A stretch of 64,000 nt of DNA from Hymenobacter sp. DG25B (GTDB taxonomy: Bacteria > Bacteroidota > Bacteroidia > Cytophagales > Hymenobacteraceae), in the NCBI RefSeq assembly GCF_000801315.1, contig NZ_CP010054.1:1860001-1924000 (forward strand), given 5' to 3'. Of this stretch, positions 25,620 through 33,934 are shown one piece after another. Every line of letters starts with the position of its first letter. Within the stretch, counting starts at the first letter, position 1. Below the pieces are notes generated by a model. The model saw only the letters and a program-made list of their open reading frames with translations, searched no databases and was not told the DNA's origin. The translations under genes and the position numbers were made by a program.

Positions 25620-26777
25620 TTATTTACCAGCGTAAGCTTTGGCATCGTCTTCCGTAATGGTGTCGTCGCTCATAATTACGAGGCGCTCCACCACGTTGCG
25701 CAGCTCCCGGATATTGCCGCGCCAGTCCAGTCCCTGCAGGTATTTCAGGGCGGCATCATCTACCTTCTTGGGCTTATTGCCGTAGTCGTTGGCAATGTCC
25801 TGCAGGAATTTCTGCACCAGCTCCGGAATGTCCTCGCGCCGCTCGTTGAGGGACGGTACTTTGATCAGGATAACGGAGAGGCGGTGGTAAAGGTCTTCGC
25901 GGAAGTTGCGCTCGGCAATTTCGTGCTGCAGGTCTTTGTTGGTAGCGGCCAGCACGCGCACGTTCACGGAAATTTCCTTCTCGCCGCCCACGCGGGTAAT
26001 CTTGTTTTCCTGCAGGGCGCGCAACACTTTGGCCTGGGCCGAAAGACTCATGTCGCCGATTTCGTCCAGGAACAGCGTGCCGCCATCGGCCTGCTCAAAC
26101 TTGCCGATGCGCTGCTTTACCGCCGAAGTAAACGAGCCTTTCTCGTGCCCGAACAGCTCCGACTCAATTAACTCGGAAGGAATGGCGGCGCAGTTCACTT
26201 CCACCAGGGGGCCGTTGTTCCGGTTGCTGAGCTCGTGCAGCTGCCGGGCCACCATTTCCTTGCCTGCTCCGTTGGGGCCGGTAATAAGCACGCGGGCATC
26301 GGTAGGAGCCACCTTCTCAATAGCCTTGCGCACAGCTTCCAGGGCCTTGGAAGAGCCCACCATTTCGGAGCTCTTGGCTACTTTCTTCTTCAGCGTTTTG
26401 GTTTCGGCTACCAGCTTGGTGCGGTCCAGGGCGTTGCGCACGGTTACCAGCAGGCGGTTGAGGTCTGGTGGCTTTTGCAGGAAGTCGTAGGCGCCTTTCT
26501 TGGTGGCATCCACGGCCATTTCTACGTTGCCGTGGGCCGATACCATGATGAAAGCGGCATCGGGGGCGACTATGCGGGCGCGCTCCAATACCTCAATGCC
26601 ATCCATTTTGGGCATTTTGATGTCGCAGAGCACTACATCGTACTTGTCTTTGATGAGCATATCCAGGCCGGTGGGGCCGTCCTCGGCCTGATCTACCTGG
26701 TAATTTTCGTACTCCAGAATCTCCTTAAGGGTGTTCCGGATGGCTTTTTCGTCGTCAATTATGAGAATGCGGGGCAT
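25620..26777 (-). CDS. NtrC-type sigma-54 response regulator lacking a DNA-binding domain
   Basis: 385 aa. Receiver domain at residues 1-120 with Asp52 in VVLCDIKMPKMDG. The AAA+ domain begins near 140: Walker A GPNGAGKE, HEKGSFTSAVKQRIGKFEQA (variant of the GAFTGA sigma-54 contact loop), Walker B GGTLFLDEIGDMS, the arginine region NFREDLYHRLSV and LDWRGNIRELRNVVERL. The protein stops ten residues after that at DAKAYAGK, so the C-terminal Fis-type helix-turn-helix is missing. It may act from solution on sigma-54 RNA polymerase, as is known for FleT- or CtcC-like activators. The partner kinase is not adjacent. Confidence 0.9.
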   Translation of the reverse strand: MPRILIIDDEKAIRNTLKEILEYENYQVDQAEDGPTGLDMLIKDKYDVVLCDIKMPKMDGIEVLERARIVAPDAAFIMVSAHGNVEMAVDATKKGAYDFLQKPPDLNRLLVTVRNALDRTKLVAETKTLKKKVAKSSEMVGSSKALEAVRKAIEKVAPTDARVLITGPNGAGKEMVARQLHELSNRNNGPLVEVNCAAIPSELIESELFGHEKGSFTSAVKQRIGKFEQADGGTLFLDEIGDMSLSAQAKVLRALQENKITRVGGEKEISVNVRVLAATNKDLQHEIAERNFREDLYHRLSVILIKVPSLNERREDIPELVQKFLQDIANDYGNKPKKVDDAALKYLQGLDWRGNIRELRNVVERLVIMSDDTITEDDAKAYAGK

Positions 26778-26906
26778 GTGCGGAGAAAGAGCGAATGAAG
26801 GAAATCAAAGTAACGAAAAGCCAGCCGCAAACGGGTGCATCTTTGCCGGAAAGCCGGATAAATGTTGAGTTAAGCTATTTTGGAATATGACTAAAACACC
26901 TTAGAC

Positions 26907-27000
26907 CGTCATGTCGAGCGAAGTCGAAGCATCTCGCATGCTGACGTTGCCAAACTATTTACCACACTAGCGAGATGTCTCGGCTACGCTCGACATGACG
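26907..27000. repeat. Intergenic palindrome, class B (GTCATGTCGAGCG ends)
   Basis: An inverted repeat of 94 bp with outer arms CGTCATGTCGAGCG and CGCTCGACATGACG and inner arms GAAGCATCTCGC and GCGAGATGTCTCGG. It occupies most of the 307-bp gap between the regulator promoter region and the end of the glycoside hydrolase gene; nothing else is seen there. Confidence 0.9.
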
Positions 27001-27084
27001 TTCTTTCGACTTCCTGAATGGTTTCATTGTAATATGCTTGCAGCCGGGTTCTAAGCTGTTCAGAGAAAGAGTTGCGGCCAACTA

Positions 27085-29724
27085 TCAGCGCAGCACTATC
27101 AATTCAATATCCAAGAAAGGGCGGGCATCGGAGCCGGTGGAAGTGCCGGAGTGAAGCAGCACCTGTAACACTTCTGCTTCGGCCAGCGGCAGTGTGGCCG
27201 GGCCGGGCGCCTGGAAGGTGAAGGGTAGAAAGCCGGGGTAGGGGCGCGGGAGTAGCACCTGGCTGCCCAACTGGAAGGAGCTGAGCGGCACGCGTGCTTC
27301 CTGCATGTCAGCGCCCAGCTCCACGTTAGCCACGTAAGCCGCGGCATCCCGGGTAATGAGTACCAGCTGAACGCGGCCCGCGCCGGCACCTTTGCGGCCC
27401 CGGACAACTAACTCCTTCATGTTGGTCAGGTCGCTGGCGCGGGGAGCCAGCCGGTCGCGGAAGTAGGTGCGGAGGAAGGCAATAGGGGCATTATCAGGGG
27501 TGGTGGGGGCCGCGGTGCCGGTAGTGGGTGGGCTTTGCAGCAGGCGCAGGGCTACGGCACCGGTTGGGATAGTTATATAATCAGCCCAGCCGCCACCGGT
27601 TATACCGCCGGCTTCTATCCGGGGCTGGTCCTGGGCAGCCTGGAACAGCGGCAGGGCGGCATCAGCTGCTACTATGGGCGCTTCCCAGTATTCCCGGGGC
27701 ACAAAGTCCCAGTCTTTGGGCGAACCGGTGAGGGGACCGGGGAAACTGGTATTCTGGCCCTGGTGCTTCACTACCACCCAGTAGCGCAGCAAACCAGGGT
27801 ACAGCAATTCGGCGGGTACGGTGACTTCGGCGGTGGTCAGGGTGAGGCGGCGCATGGGCAGCGTGCGGGTAGGGCCATAGAAGTGCTGCGCCACCAGCAG
27901 CATGGAATCAGCGGCCTCCACCCCCGCAATAGTAGCCTGCAGCGTAGCCGCCCGGCCGGCCGACAGCTGAGCCGGGGCCGTGTGCACTACCTGCACTTGT
28001 CTGGTAGTGGGGGCCGGGGCTACAAACTCGCCCAGCTGGATAGCGCCCAGCCTGGTTTGCGCGGTGAAGGAACCGGTGTTTTTGCCCCGGGCCGCTACCA
28101 GGTACACGCCCGGCTGTAGTCGCACAGTGCCGTTGCTGGCCCGAGCCTGGAATGTGTTGCCTTTGTCCAGGCCGCGCACCGTGAAATCAGCCCCTAAACC
28201 AGGCAGTGTAAGGCGCATGGGCTGGGTGTTCCAGAAGATGTGTGTGACGGTCTGGCGCAGGGAGGTTTTGGCAAATGGGTCGCGCACGGCAATGGCATCT
28301 GGCATTACTTCCAGCCGCCACATGCCGTTGGCCAGGCGGTCCAGAAAGTAAGCGCCGGTGCCTTCATAATTAACTACTACCGAGGAGCCCGTGCCGGCCA
28401 CCCGGCGCAGCGCTGCTGGTTTGCGCGGCCTGGTAGTGGTGGTGCCGGTGTACAGAAATTCCTCGTCGGCATTCAGCTCGCTCAGGCCGGCGCGGTAGCT
28501 CACCCGGAAGTTGTTGAACACGGAATCTTTGGGGAAGGCGGGAAACTGCTGGTCGCGCTTTACCTGCCGGAAAACCCGGCCCGCAATCAGCAGACTAATG
28601 GCTTTGGCCGGCGTGTAGGCCAGGTTCAGGTAGTGCGTCTGGTACTCGGTGTTGGCGTAGGCAATGGCCAAGGGGTCGTAGGCAAACTGGGTGGCCCACT
28701 GGAAGCCGGCGCCCCGGAAGCTGCGCGCCATCATGGGGTACATCAGCGGCTGCAGAATGTCACCGGATTCAAACTCATACACCAACCGGGGCTTACTAGT
28801 GAAACGCGGGTCCTGGCGGTACGGCGTAGGGTACTGCTGCACATAAGGCAAGGGGTTGCCGCGCAGCGTGTGCCCGTTTACCAGCCCCGAGGGGTACCAC
28901 TGAAACGTGAAGCCATCCACCGGGCTGCTGAGAATGGCGTTGGATACCGTCGGGCTTTCGGCAATGTTGTAGAAAATGGGCTTGCGGTAGCCGGTGGCCC
29001 GCATAGCCGCCACCATGCGCTGCACAAAGCTGCTCACTTCCGCCTCAGGCTGGCTGTAGTGCGGCTCGTTGCACACCTCGTAGGCAATGATGTCGGGGTC
29101 CTCGCGGTTGAGCTGCTTGGTGTAGGGGTTGCGGTGGTTGAGGAACTGGGTGAGGTAGTTTTCCTGGGCCTTAATGGCGCGCGGAATCCGGTAGGCTTTG
29201 TTCTTGGGGTAAATGCTGGAAAAGCCCGTCATGGCCGTGTCGGGCTCGGGGTAGCCGTTGCCCCAGTAGGCAATGGGCGTGAGCAGGATTTTAATGTTGC
29301 GCTGCTTGAGCTTCTGAATCAGATAATCGAAGAGGCGCAGGTGCTCGTTGTCCAGCAGGTTGCCGGCCGTGTCGGTTATTTCCACATCCCAGACGTGCAC
29401 CCGAAACGCATCAATGCCCAATCGGGAAAGGTGATATACATCCTCGTCGATGGCCTGCTCCAGATTCACGCCCAGCTTTTTGTGCGCGCGGTAGGAGTAG
29501 GCGAAGGGCGTAGTATAGTTCACCCCAAACAGGGCTACTTCCTGCCGGCTGCCCTGCCAGCGAATGACCCCGGCGGGGTCAATGTAAATATCGGCGGTAG
29601 CGGGAGGGGCTTTTTGGGCGCTGGCTTTGGGCAGACTCAGGGTCAGAAACAAGCCAGCCAGTAAGTAGACTAGATAACTTTTACGGGGAAGGCCAACCGA
29701 CCCGGAAGGGAATAAATAATTCAT
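27085..29724 (-). CDS. Secreted glycoside hydrolase-like protein, clan GH-A
   Basis: 879 aa with a signal peptide (YLVYLLAGLFLTLSLPKASA). The N-terminal half is a TIM barrel of the GH5/cellulase type: ALFGVNYTTPFAYSYRAHKKLG, GIDAFRVHVWDVEI, ILLTPIAYWGNGYPEP, and the acid/base motif IIAYEVCNEPHYSQPEAE near residue 215. A likely nucleophile is Glu in LVYEFESGDILQP near residue 325. The C-terminal half is beta-rich and has no motif I recognise. Clan GH-A members cleave beta-mannan, beta-glucan and similar polymers; the substrate is not clear. No T9SS tail is obvious. The gene is alone between the class B repeat and rnpB. Confidence 0.82.
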   Translation of the reverse strand: MNYLFPSGSVGLPRKSYLVYLLAGLFLTLSLPKASAQKAPPATADIYIDPAGVIRWQGSRQEVALFGVNYTTPFAYSYRAHKKLGVNLEQAIDEDVYHLSRLGIDAFRVHVWDVEITDTAGNLLDNEHLRLFDYLIQKLKQRNIKILLTPIAYWGNGYPEPDTAMTGFSSIYPKNKAYRIPRAIKAQENYLTQFLNHRNPYTKQLNREDPDIIAYEVCNEPHYSQPEAEVSSFVQRMVAAMRATGYRKPIFYNIAESPTVSNAILSSPVDGFTFQWYPSGLVNGHTLRGNPLPYVQQYPTPYRQDPRFTSKPRLVYEFESGDILQPLMYPMMARSFRGAGFQWATQFAYDPLAIAYANTEYQTHYLNLAYTPAKAISLLIAGRVFRQVKRDQQFPAFPKDSVFNNFRVSYRAGLSELNADEEFLYTGTTTTRPRKPAALRRVAGTGSSVVVNYEGTGAYFLDRLANGMWRLEVMPDAIAVRDPFAKTSLRQTVTHIFWNTQPMRLTLPGLGADFTVRGLDKGNTFQARASNGTVRLQPGVYLVAARGKNTGSFTAQTRLGAIQLGEFVAPAPTTRQVQVVHTAPAQLSAGRAATLQATIAGVEAADSMLLVAQHFYGPTRTLPMRRLTLTTAEVTVPAELLYPGLLRYWVVVKHQGQNTSFPGPLTGSPKDWDFVPREYWEAPIVAADAALPLFQAAQDQPRIEAGGITGGGWADYITIPTGAVALRLLQSPPTTGTAAPTTPDNAPIAFLRTYFRDRLAPRASDLTNMKELVVRGRKGAGAGRVQLVLITRDAAAYVANVELGADMQEARVPLSSFQLGSQVLLPRPYPGFLPFTFQAPGPATLPLAEAEVLQVLLHSGTSTGSDARPFLDIELIVLR

Positions 29725-29764
29725 GAGCGAAAGCTACGCGAAGAAACACTGGGCTACAACGCAG

Positions 29765-29796
29765 AACGGCCGCCGCAGGATTGTGCGACGGCCGTT
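29765..29796 (-). terminator. Hairpin downstream of rnpB
   Basis: A 13-bp stem (AACGGCCGTCGCA with TGCGGCGGCCGTT, one wobble pair) starts seven bases past the RNase P RNA 3' end. It has no clear T-run, so it is either a weak terminator or a 3' stabilising structure. Confidence 0.6.
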
Positions 29797-29802
29797 TGCT
29801 GT

Positions 29803-30250
29803 GGGTGATGAGTCTATAAGCCGGGTTTTGTCCGCGTTGCCGCGGCCCCACCATTTATCTAGGCCAGTTCTCGCGAAAAGGCTCCATCAACCTACCCGCT
29901 GGCGCCGGACGAGCCGCCCGGTGCAGGCCCGAAGGCCCACGTACCAGCTTATTTGGTCTTTCAACCCCTGAGGTTTACCCAGCCGACGCGGTTGCCCGGC
30001 CGCTGGTGCGCTCTTACCGCACCTTTTCACCCTTACCAAAGGTGAAATTGAGAATTTGTGAGATTGTGAAATTCACAACTTCACCTTTCACAACTTCACC
30101 GCCTGGCGGTAGTTTTCTGTGGCACTGGCTGTCCTGGCTTACTTTACGCTTACCAGTCCTTCCCGTTAGGAAGCAGGGTGCTCTGCGTTGCCCGGACTTT
30201 CCTCGTCGCCATTCTTGCGTAAGGCGCCGCGGTGGGGCGACCCATCACTG
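29803..30250 (-). ncRNA. rnpB: RNase P RNA, bacterial class A
   Basis: Read on the minus strand, the region has the universal RNase P RNA core: GAGGAAAGTCCGGGC near the 5' end, the GGTAAGGGTGAAAAGGTGCG and GTAAGAGCGCACC block in the middle, the GGGTAGGTTGATGGAGCC region, and AAAACCCGGCTTATAGACTC near the 3' end. P1 can be drawn exactly: GTGATGGGT (30248-30240) with ACTCATCAC (29813-29805). It is the catalytic RNA that matures tRNA 5' ends with RnpA. The P12 arm is enlarged by two direct copies of GGTGAAGTTGTGAA and their complement. The promoter box ends at 30255. Open frames across this region are not genes, but see the overlapping ORF at 30166-30768. Confidence 0.95.
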
Positions 30251-30768
30251 CGGGTAAAGGTACGAATAATGAAACCTAAGTCCTGATTAGTGAGATTCGC
30301 TAATTCTTGTTGAGCAATTGACCCTTTAACGCCAGGAAGGCCACTTAATCGTTGTAATGCTTTAATGGCGGGTTGTTTCAAGACTGAATGTTTTCTAGCC
30401 AACTCTGCCATAGCTGTTATTGCGGCATCCTGAATAGCGCTTCCGACTGGTAATGTAATTACTGCGCTGTCAAGTGCTTGTTGAACTTGGTTGGAGTCAT
30501 TAATATTTGGATTGCGCATTAACAGATATTCTATAGCCTTCTCTGAAACATGGTAAGCCGCACGAGCATGTGCTAATGATAGAATTTCATTGAATGTTGT
30601 TAATAGTTTGATATCCAACTCCACTTCAGCTGTATGCTTCAATCTAATTTCTGCTTGAAGTTTAAGCTTGTATTCACGGGTAATTGTTAAAATACTATAG
30701 ATAGCAGTTAGACATGTGGCGAATCCTCCCACTGCTAACCCCCAAGTTTTAATGTCTTCTGAAGTCAT
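30166..30768 (-). CDS. Hypothetical membrane protein whose 3' end overlaps rnpB
   Basis: 200 aa. One membrane helix near the N-terminus (WGLAVGGFATCLTAIYSILTI), then a helical region with charged residues (ITREYKLKLQAEIRLKHTAEVELDIKL split over two turns) and HEAT-like helices (AIQDAAITAMAELARKHSV, PAIKALQRLSGL). I do not recognise a family. The DNA is clearly richer in A and T than its neighbours, which suggests recent transfer. Natural-looking protein ends near FIIRTF; the last 28 or so codons (SDGSPHRGALRKN onwards) are simply the rnpB promoter and 5' end translated. The original stop may have been lost when the gene was placed next to rnpB. Confidence 0.65.
   Translation of the reverse strand: MTSEDIKTWGLAVGGFATCLTAIYSILTITREYKLKLQAEIRLKHTAEVELDIKLLTTFNEILSLAHARAAYHVSEKAIEYLLMRNPNINDSNQVQQALDSAVITLPVGSAIQDAAITAMAELARKHSVLKQPAIKALQRLSGLPGVKGSIAQQELANLTNQDLGFIIRTFTRSDGSPHRGALRKNGDEESPGNAEHPAS
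30255..30262 (-). promoter_or_regulatory. rnpB promoter -7 element (TACCTTTA)
   Basis: TACCTTTA on the minus strand, one base off TAnnTTTG, ends six bases before the first base of the P1 helix. It lies inside the coding sequence of the gene at 30166-30768. The spacing calibrates the transcription start for other promoters here. Confidence 0.7.
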
Positions 30769-30803
30769 CTTTTAGAGTAGTAATTTATTTGTAGCTAAAC
30801 CTA

Positions 30804-32666
30804 CTACTTACCCTCCCACAAATTATCCTTCGGGTTGCTATCCGGTACCAGCGTAGCGCCCAGCTTCACCTTCGTCACTACCTTATCAGAAGGCACTGGA
30901 ATGGTGACGGATTTGGCGCCGGTTTCCCACACGGCAATGGTGCGGTGAATCTGCTGGGTAGAGTTATCGGCGAAGGTTACAGTTAGGTCTACCGGCACGG
31001 GCTTGGTGCCCTTGGCTTCCACTACAATCTGGGACTGGTTGCCCTGCTTGGTTACGCTGGCAATGGCCAGGTCGGGGTAGCCGCCCTCGAAGAACCAGCG
31101 CTGCCAGAACCAGTTGAGGTTGCGGCCGGCCCCGGCGTTCATGGAGTTGAAGAAATCGTAGGGCATGGGGTGCTTGCCGTTCCAGTTGCGGATGTAGGTG
31201 TGCAGCGCCTTCGTGAACAACTCATCGCCCAGTAAATCCTTCACATACAGGTAGCCCAGGCCGGGCTTGGGGTAGGAGTTGAGGAAGAATGGCGTGCCAT
31301 TTTGCTGGGTCGTCAGCGTCACGATGGGCATGTCCTGCTCCGTATCGGCGGCGCGGGCGTAGGGCGCAATACCGTAGTCGTCGTCCAGGGTGGGGTCAAT
31401 CATTTTGGAGATGATCCACTCGCCAATGGTGGCCCAGCCTTCATCCATCCAGCCGTACTTGGTTTCGTTGATGCCCATGTAGAACGGGAACATCGTGTGG
31501 AATATCTCGTGGTCGGTGAGGGTAATGGCGTCGGCGCGGGATTCGGTGGGGTTGTCATTCACCATCATGGGATACTCCATCTGGTCGAGGCCATCGAAAA
31601 TGGTTTCGTGGGAGTAGGGGAAAGGCCACTTCGGGAAGTCGTAGCTCATGGCCTGCACCGTTTTGCGGGCAAAGTGAATCACCTCCTCGTAGTCCTTGTG
31701 CTTGGTGTTGTACACGGCATCTACGCGGGTGCGGCGCTTGGTAGCGGGGTCCACTATCAGGCTGGTAGATTGCCACACGTAGTGGTCGGCGGTGGCAAAC
31801 ACGAAGTCGGTTACATTCTTCGCCTCAAACTGCCAGGTGTTGGTGGCATTCTGGGCCGTGATGTCACGGCGCTTTGCGTCTTCTTCGGTGATGATGCTGG
31901 TGATGCGGTCCTTCTTTTCCGCATCGCGCAGGCGCTTGGCGTACTTTTTCTGGAGGACCTGGTCGGTGTTTTTCAGGTCGCCGGTGGCCCACACCACAAA
32001 GTTTTTGGGCACCGTAATGGCGGCTTTGAAGTTGCTGAAGTCGTTGTAGAACTCCTGCGAGCCGATGTAGGGCAGGCGGTTCCAGCCATCAATATCGTCG
32101 TACACGGTGATGCGCGGAAAGAAGTAGGCCACGAAATGCGCGCCTTCCTCAATCTCGCCGGTGCGCATATGCGAGCCTTTGTTGAGCGTGTAGGAGTAGC
32201 TGATGGCCACGCGCGCCGTTTGCCCCGGCGCCAGCGGCTTGATGCTCACGGGCATATTGGTGGCATCAATTTTCAGCTTGGCCACATCCTCGGCCTCGCC
32301 GTTCACACTGAGTTGCGCAATCTTCACCCCATCGTGCAGGTCTTCGGGCTTCACCGACGATACCCGCGGGGCACCTTTCTGGTAGTAGTTGGGGTAAAGC
32401 TTAAACCAGATCTGCCGCAGCGAATCGGGGCTGTTGTTGACGTAGGCAATATCCACCGTGCCCTGCACCAGGCGGGTAGCGGGGTCGAAGTTGATGTTGA
32501 GGGTGTAGTCGGCGGTGTTTTGCCAGTATTTGGGGCCGGGCTTGCCGTCTTCGGAACGGGTGCCTTTCTGGTAAGTGGCCTGCAGATTGCGCGGAATAGG
32601 TAGGGCTTGCTGGGCAAGAACGGGGGCGCTAGCCAACAGCAGCGCGGCAAGAAGCTTCAGAGTCAT
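30804..32666 (-). CDS. M1 family metallopeptidase, secreted
   Basis: 620 aa from the ATG at 32666, giving a signal peptide (MTLKLLAALLLASAPVLAQ). The N-terminal beta domain (YTLNINFDPATRLVQGTVDIAYVNN) is that of M1 aminopeptidases. The zinc site is HEIFH followed 18 residues later by Glu in WMDEGWATIGEW, a correct HExxH-x18-E pattern (around residue 385). GAMEN is replaced by DQMEYPMMV just upstream, as in many Bacteroidota M1 proteins. It likely removes N-terminal residues from peptides in the periplasm or outside. No lipobox or T9SS tail is seen. A further upstream in-frame ATG (32696) would spoil the signal peptide. Confidence 0.92.
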   Translation of the reverse strand: MTLKLLAALLLASAPVLAQQALPIPRNLQATYQKGTRSEDGKPGPKYWQNTADYTLNINFDPATRLVQGTVDIAYVNNSPDSLRQIWFKLYPNYYQKGAPRVSSVKPEDLHDGVKIAQLSVNGEAEDVAKLKIDATNMPVSIKPLAPGQTARVAISYSYTLNKGSHMRTGEIEEGAHFVAYFFPRITVYDDIDGWNRLPYIGSQEFYNDFSNFKAAITVPKNFVVWATGDLKNTDQVLQKKYAKRLRDAEKKDRITSIITEEDAKRRDITAQNATNTWQFEAKNVTDFVFATADHYVWQSTSLIVDPATKRRTRVDAVYNTKHKDYEEVIHFARKTVQAMSYDFPKWPFPYSHETIFDGLDQMEYPMMVNDNPTESRADAITLTDHEIFHTMFPFYMGINETKYGWMDEGWATIGEWIISKMIDPTLDDDYGIAPYARAADTEQDMPIVTLTTQQNGTPFFLNSYPKPGLGYLYVKDLLGDELFTKALHTYIRNWNGKHPMPYDFFNSMNAGAGRNLNWFWQRWFFEGGYPDLAIASVTKQGNQSQIVVEAKGTKPVPVDLTVTFADNSTQQIHRTIAVWETGAKSVTIPVPSDKVVTKVKLGATLVPDSNPKDNLWEGK

Positions 32667-32744
32667 AAAAGGCAGAAGATTTCTGCAAAGTAACACCCTG
32701 CACCTTTAGGCCTGATATGGATTATACTTTCTGCCAAAACCACT

Positions 32745-32848
32745 CTGTCATCCTGAGCCCAGCGAAGGACCTCCTCACGTTGGAACGAGTCGTTGTTACG
32801 CAAGTCGTTTAGTTGTGAGAAGGTCCTTCGCTGGGCTCAGGATGACAG
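32745..32848. repeat. Intergenic palindrome, class A
   Basis: About 104 bp with outer arms CTGTCATCCTGAGCCCAGCG and its near-perfect complement ending GGATGACAG; GAAGGACCT and AGGTCCTTC sit at the inner ends. The two arms share the same variant (CCCAGCG/CGCTGGG), so they changed together, which points to selection for pairing or to conversion between arms. Confidence 0.9.
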
Positions 32849-32890
32849 ATGTAATGATGCGGGAGGTTATAAAATGGATGCTGCAGAAGC

Positions 32891-33784
32891 CTACTGCATT
32901 TGCGCACATATCTGCCGCAAAATCTCTTCCCAATGCTTCAGATACAGCATGTGGCCTTCGCCGGGTAGCATATTTATGTGGGTATGCGGGATGCGCTCCG
33001 TGAGGTAATGCAGGCTTTCCGGGGGCCAGATGGTGTCGGCGGTGCCGTGCCAGATGGTAGTGGGAGCGGTAATGGCCGATAGGGAAAAGGAGAGAGGCTG
33101 GCAGATGGCCCGACTATCGAAATAAACGCCCTGACCCTCGTGTTTGAAACCCTGCACGGCGGCGTCGCGCAGCAGGGCGCGGTTGGTTGGTTGAAACCCC
33201 ACTACCTGTTCCGGCGGGCCGAAGATGAGCTTTAGAAATTCGTCAATGGTAGCTTCAGGGTCGGTGTGCCACTTCTCGCTGATTTCGGCGAAGGCCAGCT
33301 TGCCCAGCGTGGGCAGGTATTCATTGGCGTAGCGCACAGCCTTCCAGCCCACCGTGAAGTCCTGGTAAGCCGCCGGGTCGCCGAAGGGCAGGATGGTGCT
33401 CAGCAGATGCAGCGGGCCTACCCGCGCGGGATACAGCGCGGCCAGCGCCAGCGCGTGCAGCCCACCCGCCGACCAGCCCGTAACCCCCAGCCGCCCCGGC
33501 ACCCGCAACGCCTCCACCGCATACACCACATCGGCCGCGAACGAAGCCAGCGTCAGGTTCTCATCCACATCCGACTGGCCCGCCCCCGGCCGGTCCGGGG
33601 CCAGCACCTGCAAACCCAATTCCGCCAGCAGCTCCGCACACGCCGGCACCGACAGCCCCGAGGAGGCGTAGCCATGGTGGAAAATAACAGCCGGATGCGC
33701 AGGGTTGCCATAACGCGTAAGGCCCAGCCGGCGGCCGTCTGGTAAGGGAACGGTAAGTGGCTGTGCGGTGGTTGGGATGGACAT
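32891..33784 (-). CDS. Alpha/beta hydrolase
   Basis: 297 aa, no signal peptide, so cytosolic. Standard alpha/beta hydrolase fold: HGYASSG (oxyanion loop) near residue 37, LAPDRPGAGQSD near 60, the nucleophile elbow VTGWSAGGLHALALAA (Ser near 104), the acid in IWHGTADTIWPPESL (Asp near 250), and the catalytic His in LPGEGHMLYLKHWEEIL near residue 280. The substrate is not evident; relatives include esterases and C-C hydrolases. It stands alone between two class A palindromes. Confidence 0.9.
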   Translation of the reverse strand: MSIPTTAQPLTVPLPDGRRLGLTRYGNPAHPAVIFHHGYASSGLSVPACAELLAELGLQVLAPDRPGAGQSDVDENLTLASFAADVVYAVEALRVPGRLGVTGWSAGGLHALALAALYPARVGPLHLLSTILPFGDPAAYQDFTVGWKAVRYANEYLPTLGKLAFAEISEKWHTDPEATIDEFLKLIFGPPEQVVGFQPTNRALLRDAAVQGFKHEGQGVYFDSRAICQPLSFSLSAITAPTTIWHGTADTIWPPESLHYLTERIPHTHINMLPGEGHMLYLKHWEEILRQICAQMQ

Positions 33785-33811
33785 TAAGAGGGAAATCGAT
33801 ATAAATAAAAA

Positions 33812-33915
33812 CTGTCATCCTGAACAAAGCGAAGGACCTTAATACGCTAAAACGAGTCGTGGGTACGAGTATCGTTCTAACGTGATAAGGTCCTTCGCTT
33901 TGCTCAGGATGACAG
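33812..33915. repeat. Intergenic palindrome, class A
   Basis: About 104 bp, arms CTGTCATCCTGAACAAAGCG and CGCTTTGCTCAGGATGACAG with GAAGGACCTTA / AAGGTCCTTC at the inner ends and a weakly paired centre. It lies between the start of the hydrolase gene and the end of the Smr-domain gene on the same strand. Confidence 0.9.
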
Positions 33916-33934
33916 GTGTGTTTGGTTACTTGCG

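Noticed and set aside
28240-29664. Long plus-strand open frame opposite the GH-A hydrolase gene
   Set aside because: No domain, Gly/Val/His-rich shadow composition; the minus-strand gene is clearly real.
29723-30257. Plus-strand open frames across the rnpB region
   Set aside because: They fall on the complement of RNase P RNA, which explains all of the conserved sequence there.
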